Source: Betaproteobacteria bacterium SCN1 (GTDB taxonomy: Bacteria > Pseudomonadota > Gammaproteobacteria > Burkholderiales > Thiobacillaceae). Taken from it: 64,000 nt of DNA. The stretch covers positions 372,001 to 436,000 of the forward strand of contig WBSF01000008.1 in the NCBI GenBank assembly GCA_008923315.1. The letters run 5' to 3'. Position 1 is the stretch's first letter, and every line of letters begins with the position of its first letter. Made by a program: the position numbers and the translations under genes. A model generated the notes under the pieces. It was not told where the DNA came from. It saw only the letters and a list, made by a program, of their open reading frames with translations, and made no database searches. Below are positions 1 to 6,545 of this stretch, one piece after another.

Positions 1-365
1 TTGCCCGAGTAGCCTGCCATCTGCATCAGCTCGCGTGCAATGACTTCGCCCTCGCGATCCGCGTCGGTCGCGATCACGACTTCCGATGCCTGCTTCAGAA
101 GCTTCAACACGACCTTGTACTGGCTCATTGTCTTGACCTTGGGCTGCAACGCCCAGGCCTGCGGCACGACCGGCAGCAGGGACAGATTCCACGATGTCAG
201 CGCCGGCTCATAGTGTTCTGGCTTCGCCAGCTCAACCAGGTGCCCGATCGCCCACGTTACAGTCACGTCGTTAGCAGTAATGCATCCGTCGCCTTTCTTG
301 AAGGCGCCGACATGACGCGCAATCTCGCGGGCCTGGGAGGGCTTTTCGCAGAGAAACAACTTCAA
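1..365 (-). CDS. topB: DNA topoisomerase III (TopB), N-terminal part, cut by window edge
   Basis: About 121 codons of a type IA topoisomerase, running off the left end. A TTG at 363-365 starts the frame KLFLCEKPSQAREIARH, the Toprim N-terminus whose Glu (in EKP) is catalytic. Further on, TDADREGE is the acidic metal-binding Toprim motif. ICEs of this family carry their own TopB, thought to decatenate or relax the element during replication and transfer. The TTG start overlaps the stop of the upstream 103-residue gene, so the two are probably translationally coupled. The active-site Tyr region lies outside the window. Confidence 0.9.
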   Translation of the reverse strand, partial: MKLFLCEKPSQAREIARHVGAFKKGDGCITANDVTVTWAIGHLVELAKPEHYEPALTSWNLSLLPVVPQAWALQPKVKTMSQYKVVLKLLKQASEVVIATDADREGEVIARELMQMAGYSG

Positions 366-673
366 TCGTTATCTCCGGAATAGGCAATCCAAGTGTTCCA
401 TAGTGTCCATCTTTCATCGACATTGCGCAGCCAATACCAGCCAGCATGTCTTACGAACATCCCGCAATAGACCGTCCTTCTGGTTGGAGCCCAAGCAAAT
501 CTATATCGAATTTTGTTCAGCCCACACTCTTTAGCTCTGAGCTGTTTCGGTTGCACAAATGAAGCAGCGGCCCAAAGACAGAACCCGACAGAAATTGAAG
601 GCATGAAGATGTAGAGGATGAATTTTGTTGTCCCCTCCATTGCTCCACCTAGAAACATCAACAACTCATTCAT
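362..673 (-). CDS. Small ICE protein with one membrane segment, unknown function
   Basis: 103 residues. The N-terminus (about residues 13-40) is hydrophobic and could be a signal anchor or single membrane helix. The remainder is rich in Trp, Arg and Tyr and carries two Cys. The ATG at 671-673 overlaps the stop of the upstream 95-residue gene (ATGA), and its own stop overlaps the topB start, so the gene is bracketed by coupled neighbours. That is the main reason to accept it. I do not recognise a family; its position suggests an accessory role in the ICE replication operon. Confidence 0.6.
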   Translation of the reverse strand: MNELLMFLGGAMEGTTKFILYIFMPSISVGFCLWAAASFVQPKQLRAKECGLNKIRYRFAWAPTRRTVYCGMFVRHAGWYWLRNVDERWTLWNTWIAYSGDND

Positions 674-957
674 GCTTTATTACTGCCATTCAAGAACCAC
701 AGCATCATGGCCAGATTGGCGATATCGGCTTCCTGTCCCTGAGCCAGCGGTATCGCAGCACCCTGGGCAAGCATTGCGTTCCAGAGCTTCACCTTCGAGG
801 CAGGCTGATCCCAGCCTGTCCAGCCTTCCTTCACCTTCTGCTCCAGTTTGAGTTTCATCTCGACAGAAAATGCATCAACCACGGCATTCAGCCTCGCGAT
901 CTCCTGCAGCACCCATTCAGGATCGGGCGTCTTACCTTGCCAGTTCTTGTCGATCAT
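670..957 (-). CDS. Conserved ICE hypothetical protein, 95 aa
   Basis: A soluble, helix-rich 95-residue protein. The start at 957 is chosen because an AAGGAG-type ribosome binding site lies about 10 bases upstream; longer versions have no comparable signal. It sits 49 bp after the HU-like gene and its stop overlaps the next start by ATGA. No catalytic motif or membrane segment is visible. Small proteins of this kind accompany topB and ssb in related ICEs, but I cannot assign a function. Confidence 0.6.
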   Translation of the reverse strand: MIDKNWQGKTPDPEWVLQEIARLNAVVDAFSVEMKLKLEQKVKEGWTGWDQPASKVKLWNAMLAQGAAIPLAQGQEADIANLAMMLWFLNGSNKA

Positions 958-1006
958 GATCTGCCGCTCCTTCCGGATAGGGGTACGTCGATCTGACGAT
1001 CGCCCA

Positions 1007-1303
1007 TCAAGACGCAACGCTCTCTGAAGGCTGCGAGACTTTGAGCTTGAAATCCTTGCCCGCTGTGAACTTCGGCTTTCGTGCTGCCGGAATGACGATG
1101 GGCTCACCCGTTCCCGGGCTTCTCCCTTCTCGTTCCTGTCGTTCGGCCCTGCTGAATTTTCCGAACCCAATGAGTACGACCTCGCCCCCGGCGGCGACTT
1201 CCGTCATCACCGTATCCATGAACATGCCGAGAACCCTTCCGGCCACTTCCTTGCTGACATCGGCTTTCGCGGCCATGGCAGCGATCAATTCGTTACGTGT
1301 CAT
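1007..1303 (-). CDS. HU/IHF-family DNA-binding protein
   Basis: 98 residues with the HU layout: an N-terminal helical dimerisation region beginning TRNELIAAMAAKADVSK, the central GFGKF turn, and the DNA-embracing arm with GEPIVIPAARKPKFTAGKDFK (about residues 65-87). HU/IHF dimers bend DNA and help assemble replication and recombination complexes. A strong AAAGGAGC ribosome binding site precedes the ATG at 1303. Because it is encoded inside the ICE, it probably serves element replication, transfer or silencing, although it could also mix with host HU. The short extra C-terminal tail (SQPSESVAS) is not typical of host HU. Confidence 0.9.
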   Translation of the reverse strand: MTRNELIAAMAAKADVSKEVAGRVLGMFMDTVMTEVAAGGEVVLIGFGKFSRAERQEREGRSPGTGEPIVIPAARKPKFTAGKDFKLKVSQPSESVAS

Positions 1304-1323
1304 TTTTCAAAGCTCCTTTGTCG

Positions 1324-1566
1324 CTAATGCTTCGGAATCCTTGGGACATAGAGAACGCTGCTGCACACCACCTCGTTACCCTGCTTCATGACTACCCGAA
1401 TCCGATAGCGATCGGATGGATGCGTTCGGTGCGGTGCCAGTCGTGTTGCACGGAATTCGTACCCGTGAAATGCAGCAGACCCGACTCCGACCCGTGTCGC
1501 TTCGTCAGCGACGCCAGCCAGTACCGCTACAAGCATGGCCTCCTCGGATTGAGTCGGGTATCGCAT
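1324..1566 (-). CDS. Small ICE hypothetical protein, 80 aa
   Basis: 80 residues starting 9 bp after the ssb stop, with an AAGG-type ribosome binding site before the ATG. The sequence is basic in the middle (Arg/His-rich around residues 38-57) and has no clear domain. Adjacency to ssb and strand consistency support it as coding. I do not recognise a family and infer no function beyond membership of the ICE replication operon. Confidence 0.5.
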   Translation of the reverse strand: MRYPTQSEEAMLVAVLAGVADEATRVGVGSAAFHGYEFRATRLAPHRTHPSDRYRIRVVMKQGNEVVCSSVLYVPRIPKH

Positions 1567-1575
1567 ACGCCTACC

Positions 1576-1962
1576 TTACTCGGCCGCCTCAGGCGCCTTC
1601 GGTTTGAACTTGATTTCCTCTACCCGAGCAAGCGACAGATAAACCTCATCTGCAGTGATCTGCATGGATTTCCTTGCTTCACCCGTTTCCCGATCGGTCC
1701 ACTCCTGCTCCACGAGCCGTCCTTCCACTCGAACTCGCGCGCCTTTTCGCAGATGCTGTGCAGCCTGCTCTGCACGCCTGTCCCATACCGAAGCGGTCAA
1801 CCAGAATCCGCCGGATTGCTCAAAACCACCCTCGCCGTCAGGCTTGTACTCGTCAAAGAAGATCCGCAACTCGGTAACCGTCCGATCCTCACCCTTCACC
1901 AGCACGTGTTTCATCGAAGGGTTGTCCCCCAGGTTTCCAGTACCGCGAAATTCATTGCTCAT
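1576..1962 (-). CDS. ssb: Single-stranded DNA-binding protein of the ICE
   Basis: 128 residues with an OB-fold SSB layout: N-terminal NEFRGTGNLGDNP, a central GGFWLTASVWDRRAE strand and KGARVRVEGRLVEQEW, close to SSB/PriB-type folds. It would coat single-stranded DNA during element replication or conjugation. The C-terminus is basic and ends in APEAAE; I do not see the acidic DDDIPF tip that host SSB uses to recruit partner enzymes, so it may be a coating protein only. A 115-bp gap without obvious motifs separates it from the upstream gene. Confidence 0.85.
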   Translation of the reverse strand: MSNEFRGTGNLGDNPSMKHVLVKGEDRTVTELRIFFDEYKPDGEGGFEQSGGFWLTASVWDRRAEQAAQHLRKGARVRVEGRLVEQEWTDRETGEARKSMQITADEVYLSLARVEEIKFKPKAPEAAE

Positions 1963-2077
1963 ATCGTTCCCCTATGAAAACGCCCACTTGGGCCAAACAA
2001 GCGGAAAATGCCGCTCACCAAAACGGTTACTTGTAACTACTCATCATGTCGAATCAGTGTGTGTGCTTTCACAGCTT

Positions 2078-2476
2078 TCAATCCTCGTCACCCTCCAGTA
2101 ATCCGTTCGCGAGGTTGAGCGCAGTGCGCGCCGCCTTCTCCTTCGCATTCAGGAGCCGTGCCTTTTCGTTCGTCTCCACGTACCAATTGCGTTGATCCGG
2201 TGTCATGCGCTGAAGTACGCCCTGCATCTGTTCCCACCGCAAATGGACGTGGTTGAGGCCATAGCTTCGCCACATGAGGAAACGCTGCCCCGTGTCTCGA
2301 CGGTAATGCAGGTACAGATACCAGGGGCTACCCGAGACCCGACGCGATTCCTCAGCAAGGATTTCCATATCGAACAGCACCCGCTCCAGTGCTTTCCGAC
2401 TTCGAGATAGCCACTCGACGGCCCCCTTACCCTTAAAGGGCCTTTTGTCGAACGCATTCGTTGACAAACGGCTCAT
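2078..2476 (-). CDS. DUF3158-like ICE protein
   Basis: 132 residues, soluble and basic, beginning with a Lys/Arg-rich segment (FDKRPFKGKGAVEWLSRSRK) and rich in Arg and aromatic residues (WYLYLHYRRDTGQRFLMWRS). The size and its place directly after the TIGR03761 gene match DUF3158-family proteins of PFGI-1-like ICEs. The ATG overlaps the TIGR03761 stop by ATGA, so the pair is probably produced together. No biochemical activity is established that I know of. The family assignment is from context and general sequence character, not a search. Confidence 0.65.
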   Translation of the reverse strand: MSRLSTNAFDKRPFKGKGAVEWLSRSRKALERVLFDMEILAEESRRVSGSPWYLYLHYRRDTGQRFLMWRSYGLNHVHLRWEQMQGVLQRMTPDQRNWYVETNEKARLLNAKEKAARTALNLANGLLEGDED

Positions 2477-3519
2477 AGCAGGGTGTTCTCCTGCTTCAGC
2501 TCACTTCCATCCTCATCGGCTTTGCCCTGCGCCACTTCCATCAACAGTCGCATCTCGGCCTCGCTGACATCCGCCCGGCGGCGGCTGTGGCGCGGCCGCA
2601 CTTCCCCGGTGAAGATCGCCTGTGGCACTTCCCCGAAGATTCCAACTGCTGCCTCAACCCGCTTGCGTGCATCGTCATTCGCCCCAGGCAGGAAATCGCT
2701 CCGGGAAAGCTGGCGCAGCTCCTCACGCAAGAGGTACTTCTGGTAGGGCAAGGTCGATTCGAACAGTGCCCGAATGCGCTTGGTCATCTGGTACAGGTCC
2801 TCCTTCCCTTCCTGATCGCCCAGGCGATCACGCTGCACCATCGTTTTGACGACGCGGGCATACCAGTCGTAGTCCAGGATCAGATCCACGATCATGTAGC
2901 CGTATGGAGAACGGAAGCCGAGCTCGACTTCCACTGGCGCACGACTCTTCAGTACGGACACTCGCAACCCGCGAGACTGCATCTTCTCGAGTTCAGCCTG
3001 AAACAAATTCCCGGCCTGCTCGATCTGCTGGCGCAGTTCACTGATCCTGTCCGTCACCTGCACCAGAATCCAGTCGGCGTAGGGGTTGTCGTTCGCGGAC
3101 AGGTTCCAGATGGACCTGAGCACTGCCGCAACCTTCTTCCCACTGGTGATGCCATAACCTCGGGGAGATTCATCGCGAGTCCGACCGATGAAGAGCCGGT
3201 AGGCCTCTTTCGTATGAATCTCCATCATGTCGGTCTCGTCCGCCACGAGACTACCGATCTGCTTCAAAGCGCGCGCCTCGTGATCGGGCACAATCGGATC
3301 CGCATACTGTCGCTGCTGCCGGTTCGTCTGATCACGCCTCAATTTCTCTTCGCGATCCATCAATTCCACGTAGCGCGGCCACCGTAAATCTTTCTCGTCA
3401 GGCTCGTCTGCCTCGATCAGATCCTTCAGCGCATCTCGCTCCCCAGCGATGTCGTACTTGTCATCGAATGGCGAGTCGTCCGAGGTCGGAAACCATCCCG
3501 TCGTTCTAGGTATTGCCAT
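2473..3519 (-). CDS. TIGR03761 (PFL_4669) / AcaB-like ICE protein
   Basis: 348 residues. Features fitting TIGR03761/PF08900 proteins are an acidic N-terminal third, the segment LFIGRTRDESPRGYGITSGKK (about 110-131), and a central helical region with NPYADWILVQVTDRI. Members related to AcaB act as transcriptional regulators of conjugative elements; here that is a family-level inference. The ATG at 3519 is preferred to the GTG at 3522 because GGAG lies 7 bases upstream. A 226-nt structured element ends 41 bp upstream of this start and could act in its leader. Confidence 0.75.
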   Translation of the reverse strand: MAIPRTTGWFPTSDDSPFDDKYDIAGERDALKDLIEADEPDEKDLRWPRYVELMDREEKLRRDQTNRQQRQYADPIVPDHEARALKQIGSLVADETDMMEIHTKEAYRLFIGRTRDESPRGYGITSGKKVAAVLRSIWNLSANDNPYADWILVQVTDRISELRQQIEQAGNLFQAELEKMQSRGLRVSVLKSRAPVEVELGFRSPYGYMIVDLILDYDWYARVVKTMVQRDRLGDQEGKEDLYQMTKRIRALFESTLPYQKYLLREELRQLSRSDFLPGANDDARKRVEAAVGIFGEVPQAIFTGEVRPRHSRRRADVSEAEMRLLMEVAQGKADEDGSELKQENTLL

Positions 3520-3560
3520 CACAAAGCTCCAGATTCGTCATTTGATAAACTCTCTCCCAA

Positions 3561-3786
3561 GTGCTACTCGGTGGGCTGTCGGGTTCACGGGATGACCTGC
3601 ACACGGTTACCAACCAGGTCATCGCAATGCTGCTGCGGTAACGCCCTTTACCTTGCCCGGTATGCAGCCAGACAAGGCTTCTGTCTCGACTGCCGCATCG
3701 AGACGCCTCCTGCCCTTGCGGGCAGGCTTGCCGTTGAGTTTCAACGGACAGCATTGCGCTACTGCCGACAGCCCGCCGAGTAGCAC
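3561..3786 (-). ncRNA. Structured 226-nt element: long closing stem with nested hairpins (candidate ncRNA or insertion)
   Basis: The ends 3561-3582 and 3765-3786 are reverse complements over 22 bp with one mismatch. Inside are 3591-3599/3615-3623 (9 bp), 3623-3632/3749-3758 (10 bp), 3632-3636/3664-3668 enclosing 3637-3641/3648-3652, 3675-3678 + 3683-3689 / 3698-3708 (7+4 bp), 3709-3715/3720-3726 (7 bp) and 3731-3737/3741-3747 (7 bp). All nest without conflict except the single base at 3623. On the minus strand the 3709-3726 hairpin has a GCAA (GNRA) tetraloop. The element abuts the stop of the Rmf/CrpP-like gene and lies 41 bp before the TIGR03761 start. It may be a structured RNA, a leader regulator, a HEARO-like insertion (ATGA precedes it) or a MITE. 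Confidence 0.5.
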
Positions 3787-4122
3787 TCATTCAGCCACTT
3801 CCTGCTGCGCCACCTTCCGGCCGGTCGCAGCGTTGGCACTACCAACGCCAGCCACTTCCTGCTGCGCCACCTTCCGGCCGGTCGCAGCGTTGGCACTACA
3901 ATCGGTTTTCATCTCCCCGAACAGATCGAGTTGCGAAACCTTTCGGTGTCCCTCAAGCCAGGCGTTCCTGAACGCCCTGGACCAGGACAGGCGCCCGGAA
4001 TCAGTCCTCTTGTCCCGGTAGGGACAGGTCTGCACCGGCAGCCCCGATCTGGCGGCCTCGGCACCTTTAAGGCGCGCGCCGTCCAGCGCCGACCGTTTCG
4101 TAACAAGCTCAACCTGGCTCAT
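3787..4122 (-). CDS. Rmf/CrpP-like small protein with duplicated C-terminal tail
   Basis: 111 residues from the ATG at 4122, which overlaps the upstream stop (ATGA). Residues about 10-60 carry a layout like ribosome modulation factor and CrpP: GAEAARSG, then CPY, then W-x(5)-W-x-EG. Rmf binds and silences ribosomes; CrpP proteins are small plasmid/ICE relatives. The C-terminus consists of a 19-residue unit (core SANAATGRKVAQQEVA) present twice because of a 57-bp tandem duplication, so the tail is probably dispensable or recently altered. Function here is inferred from fold resemblance only. Confidence 0.6.
   Translation of the reverse strand: MSQVELVTKRSALDGARLKGAEAARSGLPVQTCPYRDKRTDSGRLSWSRAFRNAWLEGHRKVSQLDLFGEMKTDCSANAATGRKVAQQEVAGVGSANAATGRKVAQQEVAE
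3792..3899. repeat. 57-bp tandem duplication in the Rmf/CrpP-like gene
   Basis: Positions 3792-3842 and 3849-3899 are identical over 51 bases with a 57-bp period. The period is a multiple of three, so the reading frame is kept and the tail gains one 19-residue copy. The lack of divergence suggests a recent slippage or unequal-recombination event, directly beside the 226-nt structured element. Confidence 0.95.
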
Positions 4123-5582
4123 GTCTTTCCCCACAGGCGCTGGCGCAGTGCCGCGACATGCCGACGCGCCTCGTCGGGCGGCGTCCGGGTGTCAGGAGCC
4201 TGCGACAGGCCTTCGCGCTGTTTCAAAAGCTCGGCTTTCCGCTGCCGAGCAGCCGCGACCTTGTAGGCACACTCGGGCTGGAAGGCCCCGGATAGTTGCT
4301 TCTGGCGTAATGCCCTGAGGTAACCCAAGGCCTTCGTGACGTGACCGTCTACCATTTGGCCGGCAAGTTCATCGAGCAACAGTTGAGGGTCATGGCTACC
4401 GGCCAGGATGGTGATCGCCGCCTGTTTTTCCTGGGGCAATAACCCCTCCGGGAAGATCAGGGTTGCCGGATTACTGGAACAGTCGGGCTTTTCCTTGCCC
4501 TGAAAGGCGACCATCTCCCCCTCCACCCGCTTATGGGGGGGTAGGTATGGAGTATTTATTTCCTTATAAGAAAAAGTTGCCGATACCGCAGAACTTGTTT
4601 CGCGGAAAGGGAAACTCTTGTTCCGCGCTTCAGGCAACTCTTGATTCGCGGAACCGGCAACTCTTGATTCGCGGTTCGGGCAACTCTTGTTACGCGTTTT
4701 GAGCAACTCTTGTTTGCAGGATCCTGCAAACAAGTTTGTAGGATCCTGCAAACTGTGGAATTCATTGGCCTGCGGGCCGATTTTCCGCCTCAGACTTGTC
4801 AACATCTCCGTCAGATTCAGGCGGGTCAGGAGGGTGGATTGCATCCTGTTTTCCCGGATTTCATCCACCATGCCTGAGTCGACCAGCTTGGCTCGCGAAT
4901 TCGTGAGCATCCTCCGACCGTACTGCAGGTTGTTTAGGCCATCGAACACCGGACTGCTGAACCAGCCACCTTTGTCGACCTCGCCACGGCCAAGCGCCTG
5001 ACGCAGTTTCCTGACCAGCAACGAGGCATAGAGCCCAGCCAGCGCGCTGTCGGCGATCCAGGCCAAAGGAGCGTAGAACATGACCGGCTTGCCGAGCAGG
5101 GTTTTCAGGACTCGGTCATCCCACGACCATGGGCGATAGGCTGTATTCGCCATCTCACAGAGCCCCTTGGCCAGCTCGTCCAGATTCACCCTGAACCAGA
5201 GTTTTGCGGGCATGCCACGGCGCTCCTCGGAAAGAACCCCAGCTGTCACCAGCGTGCGGCGCGCGGTTTCCAGCTCGCGCACAGTCAGGCCGGTGGCTTG
5301 CTTCCATTCAGCCGACGTCTTCCAGAACCAGCCGGCACGCACAGGCTGCTTTTCCATGACTACTCGGGTCATGTACATGGCGTGCCCGAGCATCAAGGCG
5401 GCTTTGGGAGACCCCGTCACGCTGGCAAGCGTCGGGTAATACGCGACATACCTGCTCCCCAGAATTGCCAGGAGATCCTTGATCTCTTGTGCCAATGTCT
5501 CGTCGACCCTGGTCTCTTCCGTCCGGAGGTAAGCGTGGGCGTATCGCATGACAGGGCCGGTCAGAACCGGATATGCCCCCAT
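4119..5582 (-). CDS. ICE replication protein, winged-helix type, with iteron-like repeats in its gene
   Basis: 487 residues from the ATG at 5582, preceded by an AGGCGG-type site; an alternative ATG is at 5549. Residues about 40-150 (VTGSPKAALMLGHAMYMTR, GWFWKTSAEWKQATGLTVRE, MPAKLWFRVNLDEL) match the upstream 132-residue protein and look like a helix-turn-helix replication module as in phage O-like initiators. Residues about 260-320 are compositionally odd (Asn, Arg, Ser, Cys rich) because they are encoded by six 23-bp DNA repeats. The C-terminal third is basic and helical. I infer an initiator role from fold resemblance, ICE context and embedded repeats; no catalytic motif is visible. Confidence 0.6.
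   Translation of the reverse strand: MGAYPVLTGPVMRYAHAYLRTEETRVDETLAQEIKDLLAILGSRYVAYYPTLASVTGSPKAALMLGHAMYMTRVVMEKQPVRAGWFWKTSAEWKQATGLTVRELETARRTLVTAGVLSEERRGMPAKLWFRVNLDELAKGLCEMANTAYRPWSWDDRVLKTLLGKPVMFYAPLAWIADSALAGLYASLLVRKLRQALGRGEVDKGGWFSSPVFDGLNNLQYGRRMLTNSRAKLVDSGMVDEIRENRMQSTLLTRLNLTEMLTSLRRKIGPQANEFHSLQDPTNLFAGSCKQELLKTRNKSCPNRESRVAGSANQELPEARNKSFPFRETSSAVSATFSYKEINTPYLPPHKRVEGEMVAFQGKEKPDCSSNPATLIFPEGLLPQEKQAAITILAGSHDPQLLLDELAGQMVDGHVTKALGYLRALRQKQLSGAFQPECAYKVAAARQRKAELLKQREGLSQAPDTRTPPDEARRHVAALRQRLWGKT
4587..4724. repeat. Six iteron-like repeats, exact 23-bp period (candidate replication origin)
   Basis: Six consecutive 23-bp units begin at 4587, 4610, 4633, 4656, 4679 and 4702. 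Units three to five share GGCAACTCTTG at the start and units three and four also share ATTCGCGG. The first and last are more diverged but keep CTTG in register. The period is not a multiple of three, so conservation cannot come from a repeated peptide and points to selection on DNA. An AT-rich stretch (about 4548-4577) flanks one side and two palindromic units the other. Tandem repeats plus an AT-rich segment inside an initiator gene is the arrangement of the phage lambda origin. Confidence 0.75.
4709..4753. repeat. Perfect 26-bp palindrome and a near-copy beside the iteron array
   Basis: Positions 4709-4734 are a perfect 26-bp palindrome centred on GGATCC. A 20-bp core (4712-4731) recurs 22 bp away at 4734-4753 with one change, itself nearly palindromic. 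Its first half overlaps the last iteron. In origin regions such sites often bind a dimeric initiator or regulator, or extrude as cruciforms; that role is inferred. Confidence 0.9.
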
Positions 5583-5959
5583 CGAGCGTCCGCCTGTGCC
5601 GACAGCAGTTCCAGTACCCGGTCGAGGCGGACCTTGAAGTAAAGCTCGGCCGGCAGACCGTACTTCCGTTCGATCAGAATATTCAGGTCGCGCAGGATCT
5701 TGCGGGCGGCCTGCTGCTCGAAACGAGTCAGGCCCGTTTCGGCCTTCCATTCTTCGCCGGTCTTCTTGAACCAGCCCTCGGCCTCGGCCGGCAGGCGTTC
5801 GGACGTGTATACCGCATAGGAAAGGAACAGTGCTGCCACAGCACTGCCCGTCAGTCCGACATAAGCGCGCTGGAAGACGATCGGTTCGTCGAATATATCC
5901 AGCAGCAGCGCCGGCGTGATCGTGCTGCTGACCTGCTCATCGGCCTTACTTTTTGCCAT
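5561..5959 (-). CDS. Short winged-helix-like protein, paralogue of the downstream replication protein
   Basis: 132 residues. The start at 5959 has an AGGAAA ribosome binding site; earlier in-frame codons overlap the previous gene. Its core (LTGSAVAALFLSYAVYTSE, GWFKKTGEEWKAETGLTR, GLPAELYFKVRLDRVLELL) aligns segment by segment with residues about 40-150 of the 487-residue protein that follows and overlaps it by 22 bp. It therefore looks like a stand-alone copy of that DNA-binding module, possibly a competitor or loading partner at the same repeats. No other domain is present. Confidence 0.65.
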   Translation of the reverse strand: MAKSKADEQVSSTITPALLLDIFDEPIVFQRAYVGLTGSAVAALFLSYAVYTSERLPAEAEGWFKKTGEEWKAETGLTRFEQQAARKILRDLNILIERKYGLPAELYFKVRLDRVLELLSAQADARWGHIRF

Positions 5960-6545
5960 GGGATTTCCTCTTTTCCTTGGCCTCGGCCGCTTTGAACTCG
6001 TTGACCGTCGCGTAGAGGACATCCAGGGGGTAATCGCTAAAAAAGCCATGTAGCAGAATCAGACGTTCACGGAGGCTTTTCATGTCGGGGTATTCCTCCG
6101 GCATGCCATGCCAGCATTTGTGGATCAGATCCCGAACAGCCTCGTCAGGCAGAGCGATACGCCCATTCCTCCGGTCTAGCTTGATGAGCTTCCGGTATGA
6201 CTGGATCACGCGGGGATCCATCTGCGGAAAGGATTCGTTCAGCATCGAAGCAGTTGCCCCGTTCTGCATGAAATAGATAAGGTGCTCGGACTCCTCTCGA
6301 CGCCGATCAAGGCTGGCAATACCCAGCTCGAAGCCGTCTTCGTTGATCGAGAAATGGATGTCTGGATGACCAGACGAGGCGAGCTGCAGCAGATCGCTGA
6401 TGCCCATGCCGCGCAGGCGGTCAATCAGCCTGGGGCAGGTACCCTTTTCGAGCAGCACCGCCAGGTCGCCGCGTTCGAGCTGCTCGATCAGGTGTATGAG
6501 TAACTGCGCACGCAGCGTGTCATTCATTACACGAACCAGCATCAT
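5946..6545 (-). CDS. DUF2857-like ICE replication-region protein
   Basis: 199 residues, starting at the ATG at 6545 that overlaps the parB stop (ATGA) and ending 14 bp inside the next gene. It is soluble with a helical N-terminus (LRAQLLIHLIEQLERGDL), a region DLLQLASSGHPDIHFSIN, and a basic C-terminal tail (AAEAKEKRKSHGKK). Size and place after parB match DUF2857 proteins (STY4526/YPO1902-type) of pathogenicity islands and ICEs. The segment around residues 85-125 (ATASMLNESFPQMDPRVIQS) resembles a DNA-binding helix-turn-helix. Family call by context and general features. Confidence 0.6.
   Translation of the reverse strand: MMLVRVMNDTLRAQLLIHLIEQLERGDLAVLLEKGTCPRLIDRLRGMGISDLLQLASSGHPDIHFSINEDGFELGIASLDRRREESEHLIYFMQNGATASMLNESFPQMDPRVIQSYRKLIKLDRRNGRIALPDEAVRDLIHKCWHGMPEEYPDMKSLRERLILLHGFFSDYPLDVLYATVNEFKAAEAKEKRKSHGKK

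Noticed and set aside
3506-3790. 94-codon frame across the structured element
   Set aside because: Its sequence is entirely explained by the inverted-repeat element and has no ribosome binding site, domain or coding character; the neighbouring genes do not overlap it by ATGA.
4587-4724. CRISPR-like array in the replication gene
   Set aside because: The units are contiguous at a 23-bp period with no variable spacers, are not 28-37 bp, and no cas genes are present.
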